Origin: an archaeon
GTDB lineage: Archaea > Thermoproteota > Nitrososphaeria > Nitrososphaerales > Gagatemarchaeaceae
Direction: 5' to 3'
Length of the DNA stretch: 32,916 nt
Assembly: GCA_021791695.1 (NCBI GenBank)
Contig: JAJYWC010000020.1
Coordinates: forward strand, 1-32,916
Below are positions 22,748 to 31,303 of this stretch, piece by piece. Numbering within the stretch: position 1 is the stretch's first letter; the number at the start of each line of letters is the position of its first letter. Both the position numbers and the translations under genes were made by a program. The notes under the pieces are model-generated. The model saw nothing but the letters and a program-made list of their open reading frames with translations, was not told where the DNA came from and did no database searches.

Positions 22748-24823
22748 TTGCTAAAGCCCGCTGCGATGCAAAGGGTCGCGGTCGTCGGACTGCGAGAGGA
22801 GAGACAGAGGGTCGTTTCCCTGCTCCACGACCTGGGCGTGGTGCAGATCGAGCCGCTGTCCAAGAGCGTCGCATCGGTCCTCAAGGCGGAACTGGACAAC
22901 ACGAACTCGAAGGACGTCTCCGAGGAACTGCTGAGGATCAAGTCCTTGATGTCCGCTCTCCCTCCCAGGCCGGTCGATGAGAAGCGCGGCTTCGGCTCAC
23001 TCGCGGAGCTCATCGAGGTATCAAGGTCAATCAAGATAGACAGGGAGGTGTCCTCGCTGAAGCAGAGCCAGGAGAGGCTCACGTCGCAGCTCGACGAGCT
23101 GAAGAACAGGTCGCAGCTCGTGAAGAACCTCGACTTCGTCGGCGCCGACCTGGGTGTCTTCGACCTTGAGAGCGCCACTTCGTTCTTCGGGACCCTGTCA
23201 GCCGAGTCCTTCGCACAGCTGAAGACGAGCGTATCCTCGCTGCAGGGCGTCATGATGCAGTCGGCGGACGGCGACCCCGTCAGGGTCGTCGTTGTGGTTC
23301 CGACCTCCGAGCTCGAGAAGTTCGGGGCGACGATACAGTCTGCCGACGTCAGACTCGAGCGCATCCCGCCGATGAAGGGGACCGTGCCAGAAGTGCTCTC
23401 GCGCCTGGAACAGGAGAGCGGACAGAAGAAGTCCGAGCTGGTAGGCGTCAACCAGGGGCTGCAGAAGATATCCGAGCAGTACTACGGCGCTCTCACCTCC
23501 GTCGAGGAGCAGCTCTCAATCGAGGCCAGACTGCTCGAGGTGGTCAACAACTTCGGGTTCACCGAGAGCAGTTTCGTCGTGGAGGGCTGGGTCCCAAAGG
23601 ACAGCGTCCCCACTCTCACCAACGCTCTTTCGAGCCACAGCGGTTCATCCATGCTCTTCGAGATAGACAGCGACGAGACACCTCCCACACTCATGGTGAC
23701 GCCGAAGAAGCTGAAGTTCTTCGAGTCATTCACACGCGTCCTGACGCCTCCCCTGTTCGACGAGTTCGACCCTACTCTGATATTCGCCCTGGTCTTCCCG
23801 ATCTTCTTCGGGCTGATGCTCGGTGACGTGGGGTACGGGCTGGTCATCCTCGCCATAGCGCTGTGGATTAAGCAGAGGGTCGAAAATCCTGGGAAGAAGA
23901 CCATGATGCCAGCGAGTCTTAGGCGCTTTGGCCGGAGCATCTTCCAGCCGACTCAGTTCCGGAAGCTCGCGATGGCCATGATCCCGGGCGCCGTACTCGG
24001 AATAGTCTTCGGAATCATCTTCAACGCATACTTCGGCTTCCACCTGAACCAGTACCTCTTCGCTTACCTCAACAACAGCGCGCACATCTCCATCCCTAGC
24101 TACCTCACGACGAACGGGGCGTTCCTCGACCCACTCTCCACGCGCGGGCTCAAGTCCCTGCTCCTCGACAGCGGATACATCGGACTGTTCTTCGTCTCGC
24201 TCGGACTGGTCATGGGCATGGTGAACAAGTATTGGATGCGCGAGATGCGTCACATCATAGGCAAGCTGGGTTGGTTGTTCGTCGCTTGGGGGATATCGCT
24301 CCTGGGTCTGCTCGTCCTACACGACAAGTCGATTGCGGCGGCGGTCAGTCCCAGCTCGAGCCCGATAGGCCTGGGGTACATCGCCATGGCTGTGGTGGGT
24401 ATCGGCCTTATCGCGTACGGAGAGGGAGGACAGGCTCTGATCGAGCTGCCTTCGATAGTCAGTCACATCCTTTCGTTCACGAGGCTTACCGGCATACTGC
24501 TCGCATCGATAGGCTTCGCGCTCGTGGTGAACTCCCAGTTCGAGGGCCTGGCCGGTCCTCTTCTGTGGGGAGGCGGCGCCAGGACGGCCGAGGGGATCGG
24601 GTTCACGGTCGCAGGAATCGTGGTACTCGTCGTCGGCCAGATGTTCAACATCGTCCTTGCCCTCTTCGAACCGGGCATACAGGGGGCGAGGCTTCTTTTC
24701 GTTGAGTACTTCTCGAAGTTCTATCACGGACAGGCCAAGCTCTTCACTCCGTTCAAGGGAAGGAGGCTGTACACGCTCAATCAGTTCGAGCTAAAGAAGC
24801 CGCAGGCCAGCCAAGCTAGCTAA
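22748..24823 (+). CDS. atpI: A-type ATP synthase subunit I (membrane stator, a-like)
   Basis: A 691-residue subunit. The N-terminal cytosolic half (to about 325) is a long antiparallel coiled coil with two globular knobs. The C-terminal half has about eight membrane helices forming the ion half-channels against the K ring. Family marks are the opening MLKPAAMQRVAVVGLREERQRVVSLLHDLGVVQI, ESSFVVEGWVP near residue 275, and the first membrane segment FALVFPIFFGLMLGDVGYGLVILAIALWI. IVSHILSFTRLTGILLASIGFALVV carries the essential arginine in the SFTRL segment. The TTG at 22748 is chosen because the family usually begins M-x-x-P-x-x-M. Confidence 0.95.
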   Translation: MLKPAAMQRVAVVGLREERQRVVSLLHDLGVVQIEPLSKSVASVLKAELDNTNSKDVSEELLRIKSLMSALPPRPVDEKRGFGSLAELIEVSRSIKIDREVSSLKQSQERLTSQLDELKNRSQLVKNLDFVGADLGVFDLESATSFFGTLSAESFAQLKTSVSSLQGVMMQSADGDPVRVVVVVPTSELEKFGATIQSADVRLERIPPMKGTVPEVLSRLEQESGQKKSELVGVNQGLQKISEQYYGALTSVEEQLSIEARLLEVVNNFGFTESSFVVEGWVPKDSVPTLTNALSSHSGSSMLFEIDSDETPPTLMVTPKKLKFFESFTRVLTPPLFDEFDPTLIFALVFPIFFGLMLGDVGYGLVILAIALWIKQRVENPGKKTMMPASLRRFGRSIFQPTQFRKLAMAMIPGAVLGIVFGIIFNAYFGFHLNQYLFAYLNNSAHISIPSYLTTNGAFLDPLSTRGLKSLLLDSGYIGLFFVSLGLVMGMVNKYWMREMRHIIGKLGWLFVAWGISLLGLLVLHDKSIAAAVSPSSSPIGLGYIAMAVVGIGLIAYGEGGQALIELPSIVSHILSFTRLTGILLASIGFALVVNSQFEGLAGPLLWGGGARTAEGIGFTVAGIVVLVVGQMFNIVLALFEPGIQGARLLFVEYFSKFYHGQAKLFTPFKGRRLYTLNQFELKKPQASQAS

Positions 24824-24847
24824 TTTTGGCGGACTGACGCACTACTG

Positions 24848-24891
24848 GTTAAATACAATTGACCTGCAACCGACTGCTGACTTGCAAGCAG
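24848..24891 (+). promoter_or_regulatory. Promoter and inverted motif ahead of the wHTH/ATP-cone/NrdD-like gene
   Basis: GTTAAATAC (24848-24856) sits about 29 bases before the TTG start, fitting a leaderless transcript. CTGCT (24874-24878) and AGCAG (24887-24891) form an inverted pair spanning the start codon. The enclosed TGACTTGCAAG (24878-24888) recurs almost unchanged at 26984 (TGACTTCAAG) ahead of nrdJ. This may be an autoregulatory site. Confidence 0.4.
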
Positions 24892-26966
24892 CCCCGAGAA
24901 GGGTCAAGACAATCTACAGCGTCATCGCATCTCCGCAGAGGCTGGAGATACTAAAGATACTGAACGTGAAGGGGCCGCTGACCTACAGCGCCCTGAAGAC
25001 ACTCGCAGGCTTCAAGTCCAAGAAGGAATCGGGCAAGTTCGCATACCACCTAAGGAAACTGGTCAGGCAGCTGCTCATCCAGCTGAACAGACAGGAGAGA
25101 AAGTACACCGTCACCAACCTCGGGAGGCTCGTCCTCAACCTCACGCGGCAGATAGAGGAGCAGTCCCTTGTGGAGAGCGGCAAGCTCTACGTCAGGACGT
25201 CGCGCCAGGCGATGGAGGAGTTCAACGCGGATAAGATACTCCAGTCGCTGGTCAAGGAGGCGGGTATGCCGGTGGAGCTCGCCCAGAAGATAACCAGCGA
25301 GACAGAGTCTAGGCTCTACAAGTTCCAGACGCAGTACCTCACCGCGCCGCTGATCCGGGAGATGGTGAACTCGCTCCTGGTCGAGCACAACTTGGAGGAG
25401 TACCGGCACAAGCTCACCAGGCTGGGCCTTCCGGTCTACGACGTCACGCAGCTTCTCGGGAAGGCCGGAGACGACGGCGGCGACATCGAGTCTCTACTAC
25501 ACCAGACGGGCAAGTCGGTCTTCTCGGAGTATCTCCTGCTGGAGCAGATACCAAGGGATGTCGCCGACGCGCACCTTGCGGGGGACATCCATGTGGCGAA
25601 CGCGGGGACCTGGGGTCTCACACCAGACACAATCTTCGTCGACCTCCTCTCGGTAAGGGCCTCCGGCTTCAACCCCCGGGGGAGGCTGTCATACGCGCCG
25701 ATAATGCCCAGTCCGGATAATCTTGAGAGCGCTATCACGATAATCAGCAGTATCACGTCGCTCATAACGAGGGAGGCTTCCGTGGAGATAGTCTACAGGA
25801 ACTTCCTGCAGTACCTGGCACCCTTCACCCGGTCGAAGACCAAGCACGAGCTGGTCGATGCCATACGCAGGTTCCTCGACCAGGCCTCGTCTCAGCTCCC
25901 GGCTTCTCTTCATCCAATGATAACGCTACAGCTCGACCCCTACCTGAAGGACGACTCAGGGAGAGACCTCATAGAGAAGGTCCTCGACGCAACGCTCGAG
26001 GCGTACAAGGCAGTCGTCGGACAGGTCCCCCGCCCGGAGATCAGGCTGCTCCTCGCGAAACTGCGCGAGGACGACAGCAGGTACCTGAAGGACGCGACGT
26101 CGGTGATATTCGCTGGTGGGAGGGTGGCCTTCTTCACTTCCGGTCAGAAGAGGAGCTTCCTCGGGATCAACCCAGACGTCCTGCCCGCCGAGCTGCAGGG
26201 GGACCACATCAGCGTGCTGCACAACCTGAGCCTGAACCTCCCCCGGCTTTCCTACGACTCCAACCAGGACGAGACCTATTTCAGGGCCAAGCTCGCCATG
26301 CTGATCGGAGTGGCGTCGGACGCCCTGACCAGCAGGCGCAGAGTCCTCGAGCGGGTCATGAAGAAGGGCCTCCTCCCGACGCTCACCTTCGGGTCAGAGA
26401 CGGTCAGCTCAGACGCGATGCCCCTGATAATGAACCTGGTCGGACTCGAAGAGACGCTCGCCAACCTGACCAAGGAGCCTTCGATGACCATGAAGACGGC
26501 CCTTGCGGAGAAGGTGCTCGAGACGGCAACGCGCGTCGCCGGGGAGAAGTCTGGGAAGAACGAGAGACTCGGCGTCGCCATCATAGAAGAGGAGGGCGCC
26601 GTAAGGATGGCTGCCCTCGACTCAGACAAGTACGGGAGGGCGGGGCTCCAGAGCGCGGGACGGCAGGGTTACTCCCTCGCTCCGAGGCTTACGCCGGATG
26701 ACTTCCAGGCGCGAGACAAGATCGAATACGTGAAGAAGCTCGCCGACGGTCTGAACGGAGGCCTCTCGGTGATGCTGGACGCATCGTCGGCCGACCTGCG
26801 CGGCACCTACAACGCGATTCTGGCGGCCTCCGCGGACCTACCCTTCTTCAGGGTCCACCGGTCGGTATCTTTCTGCAGGAACTGCGGGACAAAACTGGCC
26901 TCGGACTCTGGCAGGTGCAAGAAATGCAGGTCCACAGCCACGACACCATATTCGACAGCCGAGTGA
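24882..26966 (+). CDS. Winged helix / ATP-cone / NrdD-like fusion lacking catalytic residues (putative RNR regulator)
   Basis: A 694-residue protein from a TTG about 29 bases after a TATA box. Residues about 5-90 form an ArsR-type winged helix (IYSVIASPQRLEILKILNVKGPLTYSALKTLAGFKSKKESGKFAYHLRKL, then QERKYTVTNLGRLVLNL). Residues about 105-195 resemble an ATP-cone (YVRTSRQAMEEFNADKILQSLVKEAGMPVELAQKITSE...TAPLIREMVNSLLVEHNLEEY). From about 205 the text follows anaerobic ribonucleotide reductase NrdD (DVADAHLAGDIHVANAGTW). A C-terminal zinc ribbon has C665, C668, C679 and C682. These are the only four cysteines in the protein, and no glycine follows C682, so both the thiyl-radical cysteine and the glycyl-radical site of NrdD are absent. 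It cannot be a reductase. Its place upstream of nrdJ suggests a nucleotide-sensing transcriptional regulator, analogous in role to bacterial NrdR (inference). Confidence 0.82.
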   Translation: MQAAPRRVKTIYSVIASPQRLEILKILNVKGPLTYSALKTLAGFKSKKESGKFAYHLRKLVRQLLIQLNRQERKYTVTNLGRLVLNLTRQIEEQSLVESGKLYVRTSRQAMEEFNADKILQSLVKEAGMPVELAQKITSETESRLYKFQTQYLTAPLIREMVNSLLVEHNLEEYRHKLTRLGLPVYDVTQLLGKAGDDGGDIESLLHQTGKSVFSEYLLLEQIPRDVADAHLAGDIHVANAGTWGLTPDTIFVDLLSVRASGFNPRGRLSYAPIMPSPDNLESAITIISSITSLITREASVEIVYRNFLQYLAPFTRSKTKHELVDAIRRFLDQASSQLPASLHPMITLQLDPYLKDDSGRDLIEKVLDATLEAYKAVVGQVPRPEIRLLLAKLREDDSRYLKDATSVIFAGGRVAFFTSGQKRSFLGINPDVLPAELQGDHISVLHNLSLNLPRLSYDSNQDETYFRAKLAMLIGVASDALTSRRRVLERVMKKGLLPTLTFGSETVSSDAMPLIMNLVGLEETLANLTKEPSMTMKTALAEKVLETATRVAGEKSGKNERLGVAIIEEEGAVRMAALDSDKYGRAGLQSAGRQGYSLAPRLTPDDFQARDKIEYVKKLADGLNGGLSVMLDASSADLRGTYNAILAASADLPFFRVHRSVSFCRNCGTKLASDSGRCKKCRSTATTPYSTAE

Positions 26967-26982
26967 ACTGCTGCAAATTGGG

Positions 26983-26997
26983 TTGACTTCAAGTCAA
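26983..26997. promoter_or_regulatory. Perfect 7-bp-arm palindrome upstream of nrdJ
   Basis: TTGACTT and AAGTCAA flank a single C. It lies 17 bases after the stop of the putative regulator and about 140 bases ahead of the nrdJ start. It is not followed by a T-run, so an operator is more likely than a terminator. It shares TGACTT(G)CAAG with the start region of the regulator gene. Confidence 0.5.
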
Positions 26998-27026
26998 GTA
27001 TCGTTCACCCTCGCGCGTCTCATTGA

Positions 27027-27042
27027 CTCTTCCTCGGAAGAG
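27027..27042. promoter_or_regulatory. Second perfect 7-bp-arm palindrome upstream of nrdJ
   Basis: CTCTTCC (27027-27033) and GGAAGAG (27036-27042) are separated by TC. This sequence is distinct from the palindrome at 26983. It could be a second protein site or an RNA hairpin ending the upstream transcript. Confidence 0.45.
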
Positions 27043-27075
27043 CAGAGAAGCCTCGTTGTCAAATCCGGTAACGCG

Positions 27076-27096
27076 TAGCAGAGATATATACTGCTA
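27076..27096. promoter_or_regulatory. Palindromic operator enclosing the nrdJ TATA box
   Basis: TAGCAG (27076-27081) and CTGCTA (27091-27096) are exact inverted repeats around AGATATATA. The TATATA core sits about 47 bases before the nrdJ ATG. A regulator bound to the arms would directly compete with TBP. The layout, a palindrome centred on TATATA, is reminiscent of bacterial NrdR boxes, though the arm sequences differ. Confidence 0.55.
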
Positions 27097-27135
27097 TCAG
27101 GTCAAAGTGCGCAACTCGCGAAAAAGTGAAGATAC

Positions 27136-29406
27136 ATGACTGCAATTGAGAAATCAGACGATTCTGTGGGAATTCAGAAGGCGGAGGTTCCGCTTCCTCA
27201 GGAGACCCTTGAGGCATTCGGCGGGGATGAGCTCCGGGCAAGGGTGTTCTACGAGAAGTACGCCCTCAGGGACATCAACGGAAAACAGGTAGAGAAGACA
27301 CCGGAGAAGCTCTGGCTGAGGGTGGCCAAGGAGCTCGCCTCAGTCGAAGAGAGCTCGAAGAAGCAGGAATGGACAGACAAGTTCTACTGGCTTCTGGAAG
27401 ACTTCAAGTTCGTCCCGGGCGGCAGGATCCTGTTCGGTGCCGGACAACCCAGGAGGTCCACTCTGCTGAACTGTTACTTCTTCAAGATAAAAGAGGATTC
27501 CATAGAGGCGATTTTCGACTGGTGCAAGGAGGCGGCGAGGACTTACAGCTTCGGAGGAGGGGTCGGCACCGACATCTCGGTCCTGAGACCGCGGGGCTCG
27601 CCGGTGAACAACTCGGCGATATACAGCACGGGCTCTGTCTCATTCATGGAATTGTTGTCGACCACGACAGGCACCATCGGCCAGGCGGGAAGGAGGGGCG
27701 CTCTGATGATCACCATCAGAGTGGACCATCCCGACGTGCTCGATTTCATCAACGTGAAGAAGGACCTGAAGAAGGTGAACTACGCGAACATCTCGATCAA
27801 GATAACCGACGAGTTCATGCGCGCCGTGGAGAACGACACAGATTTCGAGCTCGCCTTCAAGAACGAAAGGATAGACTTCCGCAAGACGGTCAGGGCGAGG
27901 GACATCTGGAAGCAGCTCGTGAAGGCCGCGTGGCAGAGCGACGAGCCCGGTCTTCTCTTCTGGGACACGATCAAGAGAGACTCTACGACGGAGTACAACA
28001 ACATGGAGGTGCAGGGCGTGAACCCCTGCAGCGAGCAGACTCTGGAAAACTACGGCTGCTGCTGTCTTGGTTCGGTCAACCTGAGCTACTTCGTAAATGA
28101 ACCGTTCACCGAGCGCGCCAGCATCGACTGGGACGGGCTGGTCAAGGCTTCGCAGTACGCCACTAGGTTCCTGGACAACGTCCTCGACTACAACGCCGAT
28201 AGGCATCCTCTGCAGCAGCAGCGACAGGCGTCCCTGTGGAGCAGGAGGATCGGAGTGGGCATCACCGGACTCGGAGACATGCTGATCAAGCTTGGGCTCA
28301 AGTACGACGACGAGGCCACTGTCGATTTCGTCGACAAGCTGTTCGAGAGGATCACGAACGTAATCTACGGCTACTCGACAGAGCTGGCCGTCGAGAAGGG
28401 TTCCGCACCCGCATTCCAGGCCGACAAGCACCTCGCTCAGCCGTTCATACAGAGACTGGACGAGGGAGTCAAGGAGAAGATAATGACGCACGGCATCAGA
28501 AACTCTGCGCTCACCACTGTCCCTCCGGTCGGCTCAGGTTCCATACTTGCGGCATGTTCGAGCGGCGTCGAGCCCGTCTTCGCTCTGTCGTACACAAGGA
28601 GAAGCAAGTCGCTGAGCGAAGGCGAGTTCAAAGTCTTCCACCCGCTGGTAAAGGAGTACATGCAGGTCCACAGGATCACCGACGAGGCGCAGCTTCCATC
28701 CTACTTCGTGACCTCCCATCAGATAAAGCCGGAGATGAGGGTCAAGATGCAGGCGGCCATCCAGAAGCACATCGACACGGCCATCTCGAGCACGGTCAAC
28801 CTGCCCCAGGACACCTCGCCCGAGGAGGTCGAGAAGATCTACTTCCTGGCGTGGAAGCTCGGTTGCAAGGGCATAACCATCTACAGGGAAGGAAGCAGGG
28901 AAGGGATACTCGAGACGAACCAGGTGGAGAAGAAGGCCGAAAAGTCCGCCGAGTTCGAGAGGCCGAAGGTCCTCACGGGCAGGACTTTGAAGCTCAAGCT
29001 ACCACAGGGAGGGCTGTACGTCACCGCCAACTCCGACGAGGCCGGCAGGATGAAGGAGGTCTTTGTGACGCTGGGCAAGCTGGGTGGAGACGAGAAGGCC
29101 GACGCCGAGGCGATTGGCAGGCTGATCAGTCTGTACCTGCAGCACGGCGGAGATGTGCCGAGTGTCGTGAAGATGCTGAAGGGCATCAGAGGCAAGTACG
29201 TCTCCTGGGACGAAGGTGTCCAGCTGCTCTCCATTCCGGACGCCGTAGCCAAGGCGCTGGAAGTGCTGGTAGCGGGCAGGGTGACCAAGGAGGCTGCCAC
29301 ACCTCTCGTACAGGGAGGCACATGCCCCGACTGCGGTGAGAGTGCCATAATATTCGAGGGCGGCTGCTACAAATGTTCGAGTTGCGGGTATTCCAAATGT
29401 GAGTGA
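27136..29406 (+). CDS. nrdJ: Adenosylcobalamin-dependent (class II) ribonucleotide reductase
   Basis: A 756-residue enzyme that reduces ribonucleotides to deoxyribonucleotides using a radical generated from coenzyme B12, without oxygen dependence. Visible are the redox cysteine in RSTLLNCYF (C113), the substrate loop SFGGGVGTDISVLRPRG, the NPCSE motif (N296, C298, E300), and PPVGSGSILAACSSGVEPVFALSYTRR. A C-terminal Cys-rich tail has C730, C733, C744, C747, C750 and C755, which serves as a zinc-binding/reductant-relay domain. There is no N-terminal ATP-cone on this enzyme; the neighbouring fusion protein carries one. No class I or active class III enzyme is seen in the window. Confidence 0.95.
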   Translation: MTAIEKSDDSVGIQKAEVPLPQETLEAFGGDELRARVFYEKYALRDINGKQVEKTPEKLWLRVAKELASVEESSKKQEWTDKFYWLLEDFKFVPGGRILFGAGQPRRSTLLNCYFFKIKEDSIEAIFDWCKEAARTYSFGGGVGTDISVLRPRGSPVNNSAIYSTGSVSFMELLSTTTGTIGQAGRRGALMITIRVDHPDVLDFINVKKDLKKVNYANISIKITDEFMRAVENDTDFELAFKNERIDFRKTVRARDIWKQLVKAAWQSDEPGLLFWDTIKRDSTTEYNNMEVQGVNPCSEQTLENYGCCCLGSVNLSYFVNEPFTERASIDWDGLVKASQYATRFLDNVLDYNADRHPLQQQRQASLWSRRIGVGITGLGDMLIKLGLKYDDEATVDFVDKLFERITNVIYGYSTELAVEKGSAPAFQADKHLAQPFIQRLDEGVKEKIMTHGIRNSALTTVPPVGSGSILAACSSGVEPVFALSYTRRSKSLSEGEFKVFHPLVKEYMQVHRITDEAQLPSYFVTSHQIKPEMRVKMQAAIQKHIDTAISSTVNLPQDTSPEEVEKIYFLAWKLGCKGITIYREGSREGILETNQVEKKAEKSAEFERPKVLTGRTLKLKLPQGGLYVTANSDEAGRMKEVFVTLGKLGGDEKADAEAIGRLISLYLQHGGDVPSVVKMLKGIRGKYVSWDEGVQLLSIPDAVAKALEVLVAGRVTKEAATPLVQGGTCPDCGESAIIFEGGCYKCSSCGYSKCE

Positions 29407-29677
29407 AACCTAGCCACTACAGCACCGCAATAGCGGACGAATTCCTTCAAGGTCCTGTCGCGCTTCGTTGCGTTGCACTGATAACATAAGATGAGAAAGC
29501 TGTCGCTTCTTATGACGTTCTCATTAGAACCGGGCCTGGCCACTGGCTGAAAGCGATACCGACCAGCCCTCGGATCAGGGCACCATTCCATCAATACTGG
29601 CCTTTCCTGAAGGATAAACTTGGCTCGAGCGTGTGAACTCCGTTCCGGACCTGCAAGCTGCCTATTTAGTCCAACAG

Positions 29678-29724
29678 ACAAATGTATGTTGCTAATGGTA
29701 AACACTAAACAAATGCATGCTAAT
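29678..29724 (+). promoter_or_regulatory. Direct repeats upstream of amt
   Basis: ACAAATGTATGTTGCTAAT (29678-29696) and ACAAATGCATGCTAAT (29709-29724) are near-identical, with starts 31 bases apart (about three helical turns). They sit just before the TATA element. Their position suggests a tandem activator or repressor site controlling ammonium uptake. They do not match the GGAA-N6-TTCC operator of the archaeal nitrogen regulator NrpR. Confidence 0.45.
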
Positions 29725-29734
29725 CTGTGCAATT

Positions 29735-29744
29735 GTTAAATATA
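29735..29744 (+). promoter_or_regulatory. TATA box near the amt start
   Basis: GTTAAATATA is the strongest TATA candidate. It lies only about 15 bases before the ATG at 29755, closer than usual. Either the true start is further in (TTG at 29767) or an upstream element is used. Confidence 0.4.
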
Positions 29745-29754
29745 CATACGATTG

Positions 29755-31281
29755 ATGGCGGCCCGCTTGGACAGTTCACGGGCCACGCACGGAAGCGTCA
29801 TCGCCGGTCTGCTGCAGACTCTCGGTAACTGGCGTACGATCGCCGTACTCGCGGTGGCCACCGCCGTCCTCATGCTGGTCGGGGTGCACAGCGCCGCGGC
29901 TCAGACGCAGTGCCCGGCACCACCCGCTAACCTGAACGGCTTCCCGAGCTGCGCCGTGCCGAGCTGGCTCGACACTGGCAGCAACGCATGGATGCTGACG
30001 GCTGCGACGCTCGTCGGTCTGCAGAGCGTGCCGGGACTGGCCCTCTACTACGGCGGGCTGACCAGGAAGAAGTTTGCCCTCAACACGGCGATGATGACCT
30101 TCTACGCATTCGCAGCCGTGCTCGTCGTCTGGGTCGTCGCAGGTTACAATCTCGGTTTCGGACAACCCTCTGCCTCGTTCAGCTTCGGTGGGACGACCTA
30201 CTACCTTCTCGGAAAGCTCCTGCCGGCGACTCCCGGAATATTCGAGGGGTCGCAGGCGCTCGTCGGTCCGGGGACGAACGGCGCTGGCTTGGCGCTCAAT
30301 GTGCCTTCGGTGACGATAGTCTGGTTCCAGTTTGTCTTCGCCGCGATAACGCCGATACTGTTCATCGGAGCGGTAGTCGAGAGGATGGCGTTCAAGGCCT
30401 GGATGATAATTGTCCCCGCCTGGTCGCTCCTCGTCTACAGTCCGCTCGCATACTGGCTATTCGCCGGTGGCTGGCTGAACCAGCTCGGCGCCGTGGACTT
30501 CTCCGGCGGCTATGTGATCCACCTGGACGCGGGAATCGCCGGCCTCGCCGCGGCAATGGCGATTGGTCCGCGCGCGATCGGAAAGCGCGGGATGAGGCCA
30601 AACAACCTCATGTTCGTGCTCGTGGGAGCGGGCCTGGTCTGGCTCGGATGGAACGGGTTCAACGGCGGTGACCCGTACGGAAGCACCGTGGACGCGTCAA
30701 TAGCCATACTGAACACGGACCTGGCAGCAGCCGTGAGCGCGATCACCTGGATACTGATGGACATGAAGGGAATAGGCAAGCCCACACTGACCGGAGCGAT
30801 GAGCGGGGCGATCACCGGACTCGTCGCCATAACGCCCGCCGCGGGTTACGTAAGCGGCTGGGGCGCCATAGTGATAGGGGTCTTTTCAGGGGTCCTGCCC
30901 TGGCTGGCGTTCTACAAGCTGATGCCGAGGCTCAAGGTGGACGACCCTCTCGGAGTCTTTCCCGGACACGGCGTCGCGGGCTTGACCGGAGGAGTCCTGA
31001 CCGGGTTCCTGGCCGACCCGAGCGTCACGCAGTACATCTATCCGGGTCTCACCGGCGCCTTCTTCGGCAACTTCTATCTCGTGGAGATTCAGGTGTTCGC
31101 GGCGGCTGTTACGATAGCATACAGCTTCGTCCTCACCTACATCATCTTCAAGGTCGTCGGCAAGATTACGCCTCTGCAGGAGACCGAACCGACGCTCAAG
31201 CTTGGCGACCTTGGCATCCACGGCGAAGTGGCCTATCCGGAAGAAGGAGAGACCGACGAGATGACCGGGACGACGGGTTAG
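29755..31281 (+). CDS. amt: Ammonium transporter Amt
   Basis: A 508-residue Amt/Rh channel importing ammonium. An N-terminal signal-like helix ends in VHSAAAQ before the mature start. Eleven core helices follow, with [20 protein letters not shown] in helix 2 and the first pore-histidine motif [17 protein letters not shown]. The second pore histidine lies in [16 protein letters not shown], so both twin histidines are present. The cytosolic C-terminal tail is about 45 residues ([31 protein letters not shown]) and includes the LGDLGIHGE segment used for subunit cross-talk. No GlnK gene is next to it, unlike many amt loci. The start is uncertain: ATG 29755, with TTG 29767 as alternative. Direct repeats upstream suggest nitrogen control. 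Confidence 0.95.
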   Translation: MAARLDSSRATHGSVIAGLLQTLGNWRTIAVLAVATAVLMLVGVHSAAAQTQCPAPPANLNGFPSCAVPSWLDTGSNAWMLTAATLVGLQSVPGLALYYGGLTRKKFALNTAMMTFYAFAAVLVVWVVAGYNLGFGQPSASFSFGGTTYYLLGKLLPATPGIFEGSQALVGPGTNGAGLALNVPSVTIVWFQFVFAAITPILFIGAVVERMAFKAWMIIVPAWSLLVYSPLAYWLFAGGWLNQLGAVDFSGGYVIHLDAGIAGLAAAMAIGPRAIGKRGMRPNNLMFVLVGAGLVWLGWNGFNGGDPYGSTVDASIAILNTDLAAAVSAITWILMDMKGIGKPTLTGAMSGAITGLVAITPAAGYVSGWGAIVIGVFSGVLPWLAFYKLMPRLKVDDPLGVFPGHGVAGLTGGVLTGFLADPSVTQYIYPGLTGAFFGNFYLVEIQVFAAAVTIAYSFVLTYIIFKVVGKITPLQETEPTLKLGDLGIHGEVAYPEEGETDEMTGTTG

Positions 31282-31303
31282 GTTTTCGGACGGCAGGCGT
31301 AGA

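Larger units (their letters stand above)
29407..29754. other. Gene-free stretch upstream of amt
   Basis: About 350 bases. The 5' two thirds hold nothing I recognise. The 3' third is AT-rich and contains the direct repeats and TATA element listed separately. A minus-strand open frame here (29367-29732) has no recognisable content and overlaps the end of nrdJ. Confidence 0.5.

Noticed and set aside
24882-26966. Annotation as an active anaerobic ribonucleoside-triphosphate reductase
   Set aside because: There is no cysteine outside the zinc ribbon and no radical glycine at the C-terminus, so the chemistry is impossible.
29407-29640. Possible box C/D guide RNA (GATGAG and CTGA-like strings)
   Set aside because: The C box is imperfect and the boxes are not arranged as C-D'-C'-D; too weak to claim.
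29367-29732. 121-residue minus-strand frame upstream of amt
   Set aside because: It overlaps the nrdJ 3' end and the amt promoter repeats. Its composition is unlike the neighbouring genes and it has no recognised motif.
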